A stretch of 64,000 nucleotides of DNA, from NCBI RefSeq assembly GCF_004136015.1, contig NZ_CP024866.1, positions 1,305,336 through 1,369,335 on the forward strand, in the 5' to 3' direction. How positions within the stretch are numbered: the stretch's first letter is position 1; each line of letters starts with the position of its first letter. Made by a program: the position numbers and the translations under genes. The stretch comes from Pseudomonas sp. ACM7 (GTDB lineage Bacteria > Pseudomonadota > Gammaproteobacteria > Pseudomonadales > Pseudomonadaceae). The notes below the pieces were generated by a model that was not told where the DNA came from, did no database searches, and saw nothing but the letters and a program-made list of their open reading frames with translations. This document shows positions 1 through 9,450 of this stretch, one piece after another.

Positions 1-282
1 GCTTATGCCTGTCGGATCTACGTCGCAGCGTCCCGTGCAAGTATTGGGCTTTAGGGAAACACGCCCCTTTACCCCGCTGCGCCGCCTCTATCCGCTTGCT
101 GTTCGTCAAGCCAGCATTTTGCCTCGGGCTTCCTTCAGATTCGCGGTCACCCGCGACACCCTTGCCTCTGGCTAACACTTCCCCTTGCCGGGTGTGTAGA
201 GGACTTTCACCTCCAAGTCACCAGCGAGGCCACCACAGCCAAGCTGGTTGCGCTTGCGCGCAACGCGCCATGCCTGGCGCAC
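1..282 (-). mobile_element. Group II intron, 5' end (domain I), truncated by window start
   Basis: Read on the minus strand from 282 leftwards, the sequence opens with GTGCGCC, the conserved 5' end of bacterial group II introns. It continues with domain I hallmarks: a GGAGGTGAAAGTCCTC segment, GAAGGAAGCCCGAGGCAAA and TTGACGAACAGCAAGCGG. No protein fits this stretch. The rest of the intron, including any reverse transcriptase/maturase, would lie left of position 1. The 5' exon is a Rho-independent terminator hairpin followed by TTTTTTATTC, so the intron sits immediately downstream of a terminator. That placement is typical of class C introns, although the GTGCGCC start is more usual in other classes. 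Class is uncertain; the group II assignment rests on motif recognition. Confidence 0.75.
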
Positions 283-318
283 GAATAAAAAAGGCCTCGC
301 ATTAGCGAGGCCTTTTAT
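283..318 (-). terminator. Rho-independent terminator of the inaA operon
   Basis: On the minus strand an 8-bp stem GGCCTCGC/GCGAGGCC with a TAAT loop is followed by TTTTTT. It lies 17-50 bases beyond the stop of the small gene at 335-562 and is the natural end of the warA-inaA transcript. The intron begins at the base after the T tract. Confidence 0.85.
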
Positions 319-334
319 TTGGGCTTCAATCTGT

Positions 335-562
335 TCAACTTTGTGGCCTCAATCCTTGAGAAAGTCCGAACATGAACAGCAATAAATCATGATCGGGTTG
401 GGATGCCCCGGATGCCTTCGCAACGCGTGGCAATGGACAGTGTGCGTCGCCGTTCACTGAACTGAGGACTTGCGTGCGGGGCTGCTCCCAAGCCGCCACC
501 GCCAGTGAAGCAACTGCCAAGGCTCCTATTAAAAATATACCTCGTGCAATTTCGAGTTTCAT
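335..562 (-). CDS. Small predicted exported protein
   Basis: A 75-residue protein of unknown function. The N-terminus has the form of a signal peptide: MKLEIARG followed by a hydrophobic stretch (IFLIGALAVASLAVA) with cleavage plausible after AVA or VAA. The mature part is short and has one cysteine near CPLPR. It starts 2 bp after the stop of inaA with AAGGG about 10 bases upstream, and it is followed by a terminator, so it looks like the last gene of the warA-inaA unit. I do not recognise a domain. The signal peptide and operon position support it being real. Confidence 0.6.
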   Translation of the reverse strand: MKLEIARGIFLIGALAVASLAVAAWEQPRTQVLSSVNGDAHCPLPRVAKASGASQPDHDLLLFMFGLSQGLRPQS

Positions 563-564
563 TG

Positions 565-1278
565 CTATAAACCCTTGATAGCGCTGCCAAACGCCGTCTT
601 ATAAAAGTAGACGAGTTTTTGCCAGTCCGTCGTGCTGAACGACGAGTGGCGACGCAGTTGCTTCATGTCATGAGTAGCCGCTTGCCGGGCGGTGAAACGC
701 TGCCGACATTTTTCCAGATCGATCAAAGCCACTTCAACTTTGGCAGCCTCGCCTTCACCGGTGACGCGCACGAATACGTGCTTGGCATAAAGGCAGCTGT
801 GCTGCCAGCGGCCCTTGTGCATACGGGCGAGGTTCTCGGCCAGTTCCTTCAACACTCGATCATGCACAGCCTCACCGTGACGCTCGCGACCACCGCCAGC
901 GTACCAGTGTTCGATTTCCTCGAAGCCGTCCAGCGCCTTGGTGATCAGCAATGCGCGCCATTTATGCACCGGATCGCGCTGTGCACCGCAGAAAACGATT
1001 TCCGGAACGCAAACGTCGAGCAGGTTCAGGCCGATGAGCGCATCGCGCTCGCGCAACACCGTCGGCCGACCGAACGGGTGCAGCAAGCTGCGATGGATAT
1101 GCCCGGATTGACGTTTAACGTACAGCAGCTGTCCATTGCCGCTCACGACGCGCTGCACACCGCTTTCTCCACCGCGACGGGCGTTGGGTTCTTCTACCCA
1201 TTCACCGCGCTGATTCCAGAAATAATCGAAGCGGTCCTGGGGAGCGACCTCCGTTTCTGCTGCACATCGCACTGCCAT
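565..1278 (-). CDS. inaA: InaA-family lipopolysaccharide kinase-like protein
   Basis: A 237-residue protein of the InaA/WaaP-like kinase family, cytoplasmic enzymes thought to phosphorylate LPS core sugars or related envelope substrates. Kinase-like features are the N-lobe segment LYVKRQ (putative ATP-binding lysine), ENLARMHKGRWQHSCLY around the catalytic-loop position, and VALIDLEKCR, which resembles the DFG/metal-binding region. The ATG at 1278 is preferred over the longer frame because AGAGG lies just upstream and the gene then starts 4 bp after the methyltransferase stop. It belongs with warA to the operon beside colRS; in P. putida this gene pair is in the ColR regulon. Exact substrate unknown. 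Confidence 0.85.
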   Translation of the reverse strand: MAVRCAAETEVAPQDRFDYFWNQRGEWVEEPNARRGGESGVQRVVSGNGQLLYVKRQSGHIHRSLLHPFGRPTVLRERDALIGLNLLDVCVPEIVFCGAQRDPVHKWRALLITKALDGFEEIEHWYAGGGRERHGEAVHDRVLKELAENLARMHKGRWQHSCLYAKHVFVRVTGEGEAAKVEVALIDLEKCRQRFTARQAATHDMKQLRRHSSFSTTDWQKLVYFYKTAFGSAIKGL

Positions 1279-1282
1279 TCTG

Positions 1283-1954
1283 TTACCTCTTGCGTAATAC
1301 GTAGACCCGCCACATGGCATAGAGCGGTAAAAAGTCCAGTTGTTCCTGAATAAGAAAACCCGCCTGCTCGAATTCCTTTTCAACCGTAGCAGCCGGTAAC
1401 ACAAATCGATTTTGGTAACCTACATGCCCACGTGTTCTCTCAAGCCGCTTGCGTTTCCACGCTTTGAAATTGCCGTCCACCCACAAAGAGAGGATCACGC
1501 TGTCGCGAGTGACTCGCTCGAACTCGCGCAAAATAGCCAGTCGATGCTCGGCTTCACCGATGTGATGGAGCAAACGCATGCAGAAAATGCTGTCGACGGC
1601 GTTATCAGGCAAGGCAATGTCGAATGCAGAAGTGTGCAAGGGTTGTACCCGTTTCACCACATCGGCAGGTTGCGCCTGCATGGCAATCTTCAGCATGGAT
1701 TCAGAGTTGTCGGCCCCGATGATGGCTCGATTGGTTTTTTCCGCCAGCAATGGCCAAAAGCGCCCCGCACCGCAGGGCAAATCGAGGATCAGCCCCGGCT
1801 CACCGGCCAGTGCCAATGCCTTGCGCGCCAGTTGCTCGTCACGCCAGTGGGACAGGCGGCGGCCAAAGCCATCCTGGTGTTTGCGCAGGTATCGTTGAGC
1901 GTGTTGATCGTCGTATTTTTCGGAAAAATCCAGTTTGATCGGGCCGTCCATCAT
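1283..1954 (-). CDS. warA: SAM-dependent methyltransferase WarA-like
   Basis: A 223-residue class I methyltransferase. Motif I is ILDLPCGAGRF, followed by GADNSESML (acidic SAM-ribose contact) and a motif-IV-like VDSIFCMRLLHHI. The ATG at 1954 has AGGA about 7 bases upstream. An upstream in-frame ATG at 2038 has no Shine-Dalgarno and lies inside a ColR-type operator (2023-2038), so it is rejected. In Pseudomonas the methyltransferase next to colRS is called WarA and is linked to LPS modification and polymyxin/metal response. The adjacent kinase inaA fits that role. Substrate not provable from sequence. Confidence 0.8.
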   Translation of the reverse strand: MMDGPIKLDFSEKYDDQHAQRYLRKHQDGFGRRLSHWRDEQLARKALALAGEPGLILDLPCGAGRFWPLLAEKTNRAIIGADNSESMLKIAMQAQPADVVKRVQPLHTSAFDIALPDNAVDSIFCMRLLHHIGEAEHRLAILREFERVTRDSVILSLWVDGNFKAWKRKRLERTRGHVGYQNRFVLPAATVEKEFEQAGFLIQEQLDFLPLYAMWRVYVLRKR

Positions 1955-2022
1955 CAAGGTTTCCTGAGCTGCTGATGGCTCCCACAATAGGTCGCTCCGT
2001 GTCAGCGTCAGGTCATGCCGCT

Positions 2023-2038
2023 GTGAAAAAAATGTCAT
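2023..2038 (-). promoter_or_regulatory. Candidate ColR binding box upstream of warA
   Basis: The minus strand reads ATGACATTTTTTTCAC. This fits the ColR consensus as I recall it, (T/C)(T/C)NA(C/G)NN(T/C)TTTTTCAC, at all positions but the first. It lies about 70 bp upstream of the chosen warA start, inside a stretch that a longer warA frame would otherwise claim as coding. Confidence 0.65.
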
Positions 2039-2112
2039 GTAAAACCCGAATTATTTCGAGGATTCACAGGACGAAAACGATTGTACCGGGTTAATGCGTT
2101 TCAATAAGGCGA

Positions 2113-3390
2113 TCAGTTACTCGTTGACAACTCCACCTGAAAACGACAGCCGTTGGGTTCCATGTTCGTCAGACTGACGCTCCAACCCTGGTTTTCACAG
2201 ATCCGTTGCACCAGCGACAGCCCCAGCCCCAGGCCTTCGCCGCGTTTCTCGTTGCCCCGCACGAACGGCTCGAACATCGCCTCGCGTTTTTCCTCGGGAA
2301 TACCCACGCCACTGTCCTCGACCATGAAACCCGTGGCCGTCAGCGTCAGGCGAATAAACCCGCGCTCGGTGTAATGCAGCGCATTACGCAGCAGGTTGCC
2401 CATGACCGCGTGCAGAAGGGTTGCGTTGTAGCAGGTGTTTGCCGGATTGCCCGGCTCAAAGATCAGCGTCAGTCCCTTGGACTCGATCGGCTCGCGCCAC
2501 AGATTGAGCAGTCCATCGGCGACCTGGTTCAGGTTCTGCTGGGGCGACATGCTGGCATCTTCACGTTGTGCGCGGGCCAACATCAGAAAGGTTTGCACCA
2601 GCTCGCGCATCTCTTCACAGGCGCGGGCGATTCGCTCGACCTGAGCACGTCCACGCTGATCGATGCCGGGGTTTTCCAGCAGCAGCTCGCAGGAACTGGC
2701 CAGCACCATCAATGGCGTGCGCAGTTCGTGGCTGACGTCACTGGTGAACAACCGTTCGCGGGTCAACGCCTGGCGCAAGCGCCCGAGGGTAGCGTCGAAG
2801 GCCACGGCCAACTCGCCCACCTCATCAGCGGCGTAATCCGGCGCCAGCGGTGGCGCCAGACCTAACAATTGGTCACGGTGACGGACCTGACGGGCCAGTC
2901 GTACCACGGGCGCCATCACTTTGCGCGCCAGTACCCAGCCAAGAAACACCGCCAATGCCAGACTCAGAACGAAGCCCACCATTACCACGGCAAACAGCAC
3001 CCGTTCACGCTCTTCGAAATCGCTCTGATCCTGTAACAGCACATAACGCCGGCCGTCGACGACTTCGACCATCGCGTGATACGACAGCTGTTCGCGAAAT
3101 ACTTCGTGAAAGCCCGGTTCCAGATGGCGTAAATCCTTGGGCAACTGAAAATCGCCCAGCCCGCCGCTGAAATAGAACAGCTGGTCCGGTTCGGGGCGAT
3201 GGCTCCAGTCCGTGACACTGTCCATCAGCAACAGCCGTTGTAAATCGCCCCCCAGACCTGCCGAAATCAGTTTTTCTTCCACCAGGTGCACGGTCGCCAC
3301 AATGCCCATGGCAAAGGCTCCCGCGACCAGTGCGCTCATCAGCGCAAAGGCGATGATGATCCGTTGAGCAAGGCTCTGTTTAAACTCCAT
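2113..3390 (-). CDS. colS: Sensor histidine kinase ColS
   Basis: A 425-residue membrane sensor kinase. TM1 (about residues 11-34), a periplasmic loop (35-130), TM2 (about 131-153), HAMP, HisKA with phospho-acceptor H221 in SHELRTP, and HATPase_c with GLGLGLSLVQRI. With the ATG at 3390 the loop places H35, E38, H95, H105 and an E126-x-x-E129 pair at the positions known for metal sensing in P. putida ColS, and the kinase histidine at 221, which fixes the start. It overlaps the end of colR by 11 bp. Known role: sensing excess Zn2+/Fe3+ and envelope stress, then phosphorylating ColR. Confidence 0.93.
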   Translation of the reverse strand: MEFKQSLAQRIIIAFALMSALVAGAFAMGIVATVHLVEEKLISAGLGGDLQRLLLMDSVTDWSHRPEPDQLFYFSGGLGDFQLPKDLRHLEPGFHEVFREQLSYHAMVEVVDGRRYVLLQDQSDFEERERVLFAVVMVGFVLSLALAVFLGWVLARKVMAPVVRLARQVRHRDQLLGLAPPLAPDYAADEVGELAVAFDATLGRLRQALTRERLFTSDVSHELRTPLMVLASSCELLLENPGIDQRGRAQVERIARACEEMRELVQTFLMLARAQREDASMSPQQNLNQVADGLLNLWREPIESKGLTLIFEPGNPANTCYNATLLHAVMGNLLRNALHYTERGFIRLTLTATGFMVEDSGVGIPEEKREAMFEPFVRGNEKRGEGLGLGLSLVQRICENQGWSVSLTNMEPNGCRFQVELSTSN

Positions 3391-4063
3391 CACGGCCCTC
3401 GGCCAAGCGATAACCCACACCGTGCACGGTTTGCAGCAACGGTTTGGCGAACGGCTTGTCGATCACTTGGCGCAATTGATGGACGTGGCTGCGCAGGCTG
3501 TCGCTGTCCGGGCAGTCATCCCCCCACAGCGCCTCTTCGAGAATTTCCCGGCGCAGCACATGAGGGCTTTTCTGCATCAGCACCGCCAGCAACTTCAGGC
3601 CCACCGGGTTGAGTTTGAGCAGACGACCTTCGCGGGTCACTTCCAGGGTGTCGAGGTCGTAGTTCAGATCGCCGACCTGCAAAGTACGGCGACCGCCACC
3701 CTGGGTGCGACGCATGACCGCCTCGATGCGCGCCGCCAATTCAGACAGGGCAAAGGGTTTGATCAGGTAATCATCGGCGCCGGATTTGAAACCTTGCAGC
3801 CGGTCGTCCAATTGATCGCGGGCGGTGAGCATGATCACCGGCGTGTCGCGGCGCGCGTCTTCGCGCAGGCGTTTGCACAGGGTGTAACCGTCGATGCCTG
3901 GCAACATGATGTCGAGCACGATCAAGTCGTAATGCTCGGTGGCCGCCAGGTGCAAGCCTGACAAACCGTCCTGCGCGCAATCCACGGTGTAACCCTTGAG
4001 CCCCAGGTAATCGGCCAGATTGGCCAGGATATCGCGGTTGTCTTCAACCAATAGAATTCGCAT
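3380..4063 (-). CDS. colR: Response regulator ColR (OmpR family)
   Basis: A 227-residue OmpR/PhoB-type regulator. The receiver domain has E7-D8, phospho-acceptor D51 (VLDIMLPG), a TA pair and a conserved Lys in IKPF; the C-terminal winged helix ends VHGVGYRLAE. AGGAG lies 7 bases before the ATG. It is co-transcribed with colS, which overlaps it. ColR activates LPS-modifying and membrane-maintenance genes. Two boxes resembling its reported site lie at 2023-2038 and 4180-4195, upstream of warA and of the divergent sulfatase gene, so the whole 0.3-7 kb block probably responds to it. Confidence 0.93.
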   Translation of the reverse strand: MRILLVEDNRDILANLADYLGLKGYTVDCAQDGLSGLHLAATEHYDLIVLDIMLPGIDGYTLCKRLREDARRDTPVIMLTARDQLDDRLQGFKSGADDYLIKPFALSELAARIEAVMRRTQGGGRRTLQVGDLNYDLDTLEVTREGRLLKLNPVGLKLLAVLMQKSPHVLRREILEEALWGDDCPDSDSLRSHVHQLRQVIDKPFAKPLLQTVHGVGYRLAEGRDGV

Positions 4064-4179
4064 GGGTATCTCCTGCGTACACAGTAACGGCCGTCGTGGC
4101 CCGCGCAGCTTAAGGCCAAGCGTGGCTCAGGGCTAGGGTTACGGTGGCTGGAATCAATCCGCTCAACCAAATGATAGAG

Positions 4180-4195
4180 TTAACACGTTTTTCAC
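4180..4195 (+). promoter_or_regulatory. Candidate ColR binding box in the colR/sulfatase intergenic region
   Basis: TTAACACGTTTTTCAC matches the recalled ColR consensus at every defined position except one (G for T/C just before the TTTTTCAC core). It lies 73 bp upstream of the ATG of the LTA-synthase-like gene and 117 bp from the divergent colR start, so it could serve either promoter. Confidence 0.6.
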
Positions 4196-4267
4196 TATCG
4201 ATTCACAAGCCGACTACAGTGGAGGCGCGAGAATCCCACGCAATTGTTGTTAAGGAATGCACACACA

Positions 4268-6217
4268 ATGGACCTCTTCAAGACCGCGCCAATGCGCTTT
4301 CTCCTGCTCGTCACCGGCACATGGCTGGTCATTTTCTTGCTGACCCGCACGGTTTTGCTGCTAACCCATCTGGATGAGGCCGGTAGCGGATTTCTGTCGG
4401 TGTTTGGCATTGGCCTGCTCTACGACCTGGGCTTCATTGCCTATGCAGCGCTGCCGATGGGTCTCTACTTGCTGCTCTGCCCACCGGCCTTATGGCGCCG
4501 CCGCGGCCACCGCTGGTTCCTTCAGGGACTGCTGACCGTCAGCCTGTTCGCCATCTTGTTCACCGCGGTAGCCGAGTGGCTGTTCTGGGATGAGTTCGGT
4601 GTTCGCTTCAACTTTATCGCCGTCGATTATCTGGTGTACTCCGACGAAGTGCTGAACAACCTTCTTGAGTCCTACCCGATCGGCACGCTGCTGAGCATCC
4701 TCGCCGTGCTGGCCGTGGCCCTGAGTTTCGCGCTGCGCAAACCCTTCAATGCCGCACTGGACTCACCCTTGCCCGCGCTGCGCGGGCGCCTGCTGAATGC
4801 GCTGGGCCTGTTGATCGTCGCCGGTCTGAGCCTGCAATTGCTCAGCCAGGATTCACCGCGCGCACAGGGCGGCAATGCCTATCAGAATGAACTGGCGAGC
4901 AATGGCCCGTATCAGTTCTTCGCCGCCTTCCGTAACAATGAACTGGATTACCCGCAGTTCTACAGCAGCCTGCCGCCGGAAGTGGTTGCGCAACAGATTC
5001 GTGCCGAACTGAGCGAACCCAATGCGCGTTTCATCGGCGAGGATCCGCAGGACATTCGCCGGATGATCGACAACCCGGGCACTGTGCGCAAACCCAACAT
5101 TGTGCTGGTGACGATTGAAAGCTTCAGCGCCAAGTACATGGGCAGTAACGGCGACGAGCGCAACCTGACACCCAACCTCGATGCCTTGCGCAAGCAGAGC
5201 CTGTACTTCAACAACTTCTATGCCACCGGCACCCGCACCGATCGCGGCCTTGAGGCCATTACCCTGGCGATCCCGCCAACCCCGGGGCGTTCGATCGTCA
5301 AGCGTGTGGGGCGTGAAAGCGGTTTCGCCAGCCTCGGCCAGCAACTCAGCGCCGTGGGTTACGACAGCGTGTTCGTCTATGGCGGACGCGGTTACTTCGA
5401 CAATATGAACGCGTTCTTCAGTGGCAACGGTTACCGTGTGGTGGACCAGAGCAGCGTCGATGAATCAGAGATCCACTTTAAAAATGCCTGGGGCATGGCT
5501 GACGAAGATCTCTACAACCAGACCCTCAAACTGGCCGACGCTGACTACGCGAAACAGCAGCCGTTTCTGCTGCAACTGATGACCACCTCCAACCATCGCC
5601 CTTACACCTACCCGGACAACCGGATCGACATCAAATCCGGCAACGGTCGCGACGGTGCGGTGAAGTACACCGACTATGCCATTGGTCAGTTCCTCGATCA
5701 GGCGCGCCAAAAGCCGTGGTTTGACAATACAATCTTCGTCTTCGTCGCCGACCACACGGCCGGCAGCGCCGGCATGGAAGACTTGCCGATCAAAAACTAT
5801 CAGATTCCGTTGTTCATCTATGCACCGAAGCTGATCGATGCACGGGAAACCGCGCAGCTGGCCAGCCAGATCGACCTGGCGCCGACCTTGCTGGGTTTGC
5901 TGAACCTGGATTATCAATCGACCTTCTTCGGCCGCAACCTGCTGCAGGACAATCCACTGCCGCCCCGCGTGGTCGTTGGCAATTACCAGCATTTGGGCTT
6001 GTTCGACGGCAAGGATTTGGCGATCCTGAGCCCTCGCCAAGGTCTGCGCCGCCATGATGCAGCACTGACTGAGAGCCGCGAGTCCCGAGCCACCGCCAGC
6101 GACCCGTTGATTGCCCGTGCTATCACCTATTACCAAACCGCCAGTTATGGCTTCAAGCAACAGCTGCTTGGCTGGAGGGCGCCCATGGAGGGCACCGACC
6201 AAGTCAGCGCACATTAA
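4268..6217 (+). CDS. LTA-synthase/MdoB-like sulfatase-superfamily membrane protein
   Basis: A 649-residue protein with about five N-terminal membrane helices (residues 10-200) followed by a large periplasmic alkaline-phosphatase-fold domain. Catalytic features are LVTIESFSAKY (metal-binding Glu), TGTRTDRGLEA with the nucleophilic Thr region, and VFVADHTAGSAG (Asp/His metal ligands). Such enzymes transfer phosphoglycerol or phosphoethanolamine groups to envelope glycans or lipids. The ATG at 4268 has AAGGA upstream; a longer TTG frame at 4244 overlaps that site. A ColR-like box lies 73 bp upstream, suggesting envelope remodelling under ColRS. Donor and acceptor cannot be assigned. Confidence 0.88.
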   Translation: MDLFKTAPMRFLLLVTGTWLVIFLLTRTVLLLTHLDEAGSGFLSVFGIGLLYDLGFIAYAALPMGLYLLLCPPALWRRRGHRWFLQGLLTVSLFAILFTAVAEWLFWDEFGVRFNFIAVDYLVYSDEVLNNLLESYPIGTLLSILAVLAVALSFALRKPFNAALDSPLPALRGRLLNALGLLIVAGLSLQLLSQDSPRAQGGNAYQNELASNGPYQFFAAFRNNELDYPQFYSSLPPEVVAQQIRAELSEPNARFIGEDPQDIRRMIDNPGTVRKPNIVLVTIESFSAKYMGSNGDERNLTPNLDALRKQSLYFNNFYATGTRTDRGLEAITLAIPPTPGRSIVKRVGRESGFASLGQQLSAVGYDSVFVYGGRGYFDNMNAFFSGNGYRVVDQSSVDESEIHFKNAWGMADEDLYNQTLKLADADYAKQQPFLLQLMTTSNHRPYTYPDNRIDIKSGNGRDGAVKYTDYAIGQFLDQARQKPWFDNTIFVFVADHTAGSAGMEDLPIKNYQIPLFIYAPKLIDARETAQLASQIDLAPTLLGLLNLDYQSTFFGRNLLQDNPLPPRVVVGNYQHLGLFDGKDLAILSPRQGLRRHDAALTESRESRATASDPLIARAITYYQTASYGFKQQLLGWRAPMEGTDQVSAH

Positions 6218-6224
6218 TCGAATC

Positions 6225-6252
6225 GCCCCGGGCTGATGCCCCGGGGCTTTTT
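6225..6252 (+). terminator. Terminator-like hairpin between the sulfatase and PAP2 genes
   Basis: The stem GCCCCGGG/CCCGGGGC with a 7-nt loop is followed by TTTTT. It ends 19 bases before the PAP2 start codon, so it is either a partial terminator or an attenuating hairpin inside the two-gene unit. Confidence 0.75.
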
Positions 6253-6271
6253 CCTTTGTTCAGGATCCACC

Positions 6272-7015
6272 ATGCCATCAACTGCTGTCCGTCCCGCCTC
6301 CCGCCCGCTGAATTTCTGGGTGTGCCTGGGCGTTCCCGCCATCGCGGCGATCATTCTGATGCTGCTCGAACTGACGTCCCTGGACATGGATCTTGCCAAG
6401 CTGTTCTATGACCCGGTTGCGGGTGATTTTATCGGACGGCACAGTTCCTTCCTGGAAGACATCCTGCATGACCGCGCCAAGCAGGTGGTCATCGCCTTCT
6501 CGGTGTTGGCCATCTTCGGCTTCATCGCCTCCTTTTTCATGGACCGGCTCAAACCGATCAAACGGGAATTGGGTTGCCTGGTACTGTCTCTGGCGCTGGC
6601 AACCTCCTTTGTCACGCCAGTCAAAGCGGTGACGGCCGTGCAATGCCCGTGGAGCCTTGAGCAATTCGGCGGTCACGAAACCTACAGCGAACTGCTCAGC
6701 CCTCGCCCGCACACCGATAAACCGGGTCGTTGCTGGCCCGGCGGTCATGCGGCGACCGGTTTCACACTGTTTGCGCTGTTCTTCGTCCTGCGGGACCGTC
6801 GTCCGCGTCTGGCGCGCCAGGCGCTTGTGTTCGCTTTCGCGTTGGGCTCGGTGTTTTCGATCGGCCGGATGATGCAGGGCGCGCACTTCTTTTCGCACAA
6901 TGTGTGGACGGCGATTTTCTGCTGGCTGATTTGTCTGGGGTCGTATTACTACATCCTTTATCGCCCGGTTTCCAAGGCCGATCGAATGGCTAAAGCATCA
7001 CCAGTCAACGCCTGA
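6272..7015 (+). CDS. PAP2-family membrane phosphatase
   Basis: A 247-residue polytopic PAP2 protein. The signature is split as usual: HTDKPGRCWPGGHAATGF (central motif, PSGH-like with catalytic His) and RMMQGAHFFSHNVWTA (C-terminal motif with the nucleophilic His). About five or six hydrophobic segments surround these, placing the active site at the periplasmic face. Family members dephosphorylate lipid A, undecaprenyl pyrophosphate or phosphatidate. The ATG at 6272 has AGGA 7 bases upstream. It follows the sulfatase gene by 54 bp, with a terminator-like hairpin between, and probably shares its envelope role. Confidence 0.88.
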   Translation: MPSTAVRPASRPLNFWVCLGVPAIAAIILMLLELTSLDMDLAKLFYDPVAGDFIGRHSSFLEDILHDRAKQVVIAFSVLAIFGFIASFFMDRLKPIKRELGCLVLSLALATSFVTPVKAVTAVQCPWSLEQFGGHETYSELLSPRPHTDKPGRCWPGGHAATGFTLFALFFVLRDRRPRLARQALVFAFALGSVFSIGRMMQGAHFFSHNVWTAIFCWLICLGSYYYILYRPVSKADRMAKASPVNA

Positions 7016-7028
7016 AATACAAAATCAA

Positions 7029-7120
7029 TGTGGGAGCGAGCTTGCTCGCGATGAGGCCATAACCTTCACTATTGATGGTGACTGTTATGCCGCTATCACG
7101 AGCAAGCTCGCTCCCACAGT
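7029..7120. repeat. REP doublet (REPIN), family 1
   Basis: Two inverted copies of TGTGGGAGCGAGCTTGCTCG face each other across about 40 bp of variable sequence. The same core recurs at 11675, 33794, 51941 and, interrupted, at 63673. It lies between the convergent PAP2 and groEL genes. Confidence 0.93.
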
Positions 7121-7161
7121 GGTCCGGTGCAATTTCAAGATCCAGGTAAATCGAAGGCAAT

Positions 7162-7199
7162 AAAAAGCCCCGCCTGCTGATCGCAGGCGGGGCTTTTTA
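7162..7199. terminator. Bidirectional Rho-independent terminator after groEL
   Basis: AAAAAGCCCCGCCTG / CAGGCGGGGCTTTTT forms a perfect stem with a short TGATCG loop and A/T tracts on both sides. It serves groEL on the minus strand and may stop the PAP2 transcript on the plus strand. Confidence 0.93.
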
Positions 7200-7215
7200 T
7201 AGGGGTAAGGCTGGC

Positions 7216-8871
<1,656 letters not shown>

Positions 8872-8908
8872 TTAAATACTTTGTAGTAGCGGGAAAATGA
8901 GCGGGGAA

Positions 8909-9202
8909 TCAGCCTTCGACAACGGCGAGGATTTCGCTCTCGCCAATTACCAGCAGGTCTTCGCCGTCGACTTTCACGGTGTTGCTGCCGGAGTAAGGGC
9001 CGAACACAACCTTGTCACCCACTTTCACGGACAGTGCACGCACTTCACCGTTGTCCAGCACTTTGCCTGGGCCTACAGCGAGGACTTCACCCTGGTTTGG
9101 CTTTTCAGCAGCCGAACCTGGCAGGACGATGCCGCCAGCGGTTTTCTTTTCTTCTTCGCTGCGACGGACGACGACGCGGTCATGCAGAGGACGAAGCTTC
9201 AT
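8909..9202 (-). CDS. groS: Co-chaperonin GroES (Hsp10)
   Basis: A 97-residue protein beginning [18 protein letters not shown] with the mobile loop [19 protein letters not shown] and the roof hairpin. The heptameric lid caps GroEL and triggers substrate encapsulation. AGGAGAG lies upstream of the ATG. It is the first gene of groESL. A sigma-32-like element lies about 145-170 bp upstream; no CIRCE inverted repeat is seen, consistent with sigma-32 rather than HrcA control. Confidence 0.99.
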   Translation of the reverse strand: MKLRPLHDRVVVRRSEEEKKTAGGIVLPGSAAEKPNQGEVLAVGPGKVLDNGEVRALSVKVGDKVVFGPYSGSNTVKVDGEDLLVIGESEILAVVEG

Positions 9203-9344
9203 TGTCGATCTCTCCTAATTGTGGTTTTCATCGGCCGGTGTATTCCCGGCGGGTTTAACAAATCCGGCGGTGCCGGGTGCGGCTCGACAAGCGAGACGCG
9301 GAAGTCTGTCTGGCGTAATCGCCAGAAACCTTGCGGTGACCGTT

Positions 9345-9372
9345 ACATAAGGGCGCATAAGCTTATTACAAG
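9345..9372 (-). promoter_or_regulatory. Candidate sigma-32 promoter of groESL
   Basis: On the minus strand CCTTGTAA is followed after 12 bases by CCCTTATGT, resembling the heat-shock pattern CTTGAA / CCCCATNT with a slightly short spacer. It lies about 145 bp upstream of the groES start. Imperfect match, so tentative. Confidence 0.4.
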
Positions 9373-9404
9373 GGCGAGGAAGCAAATTTTTTCAGGTTGC
9401 TACC

Positions 9405-9437
9405 CCACAAACGAACACGGCACCCGAAGGTGCCGTG
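9405..9437 (-). terminator. Terminator hairpin after fxsA
   Basis: CACGGCACC/GGTGCCGTG with a 4-nt loop lies 14 bp beyond the fxsA stop. On the minus strand it is followed by TTCGTTTGT, a weak U tract, so termination may be partial. Confidence 0.65.
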
Positions 9438-9450
9438 CCGGTATTGCGGA

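Noticed and set aside
96-305. 69-residue plus-strand open frame
   Set aside because: It lies antisense to the group II intron 5' end and its terminator; similar spurious frames appear wherever such intron sequence occurs, and it has no ribosome site or domain.
7029-7120. CRISPR-like repeat spacing
   Set aside because: Only two inverted copies face each other; there are no direct repeats with regular spacers and no cas genes anywhere in the window.
9203-9450. CIRCE element before groESL
   Set aside because: No TTAGCACTC-N9-GAGTGCTAA repeat is present; control is more likely through sigma-32.
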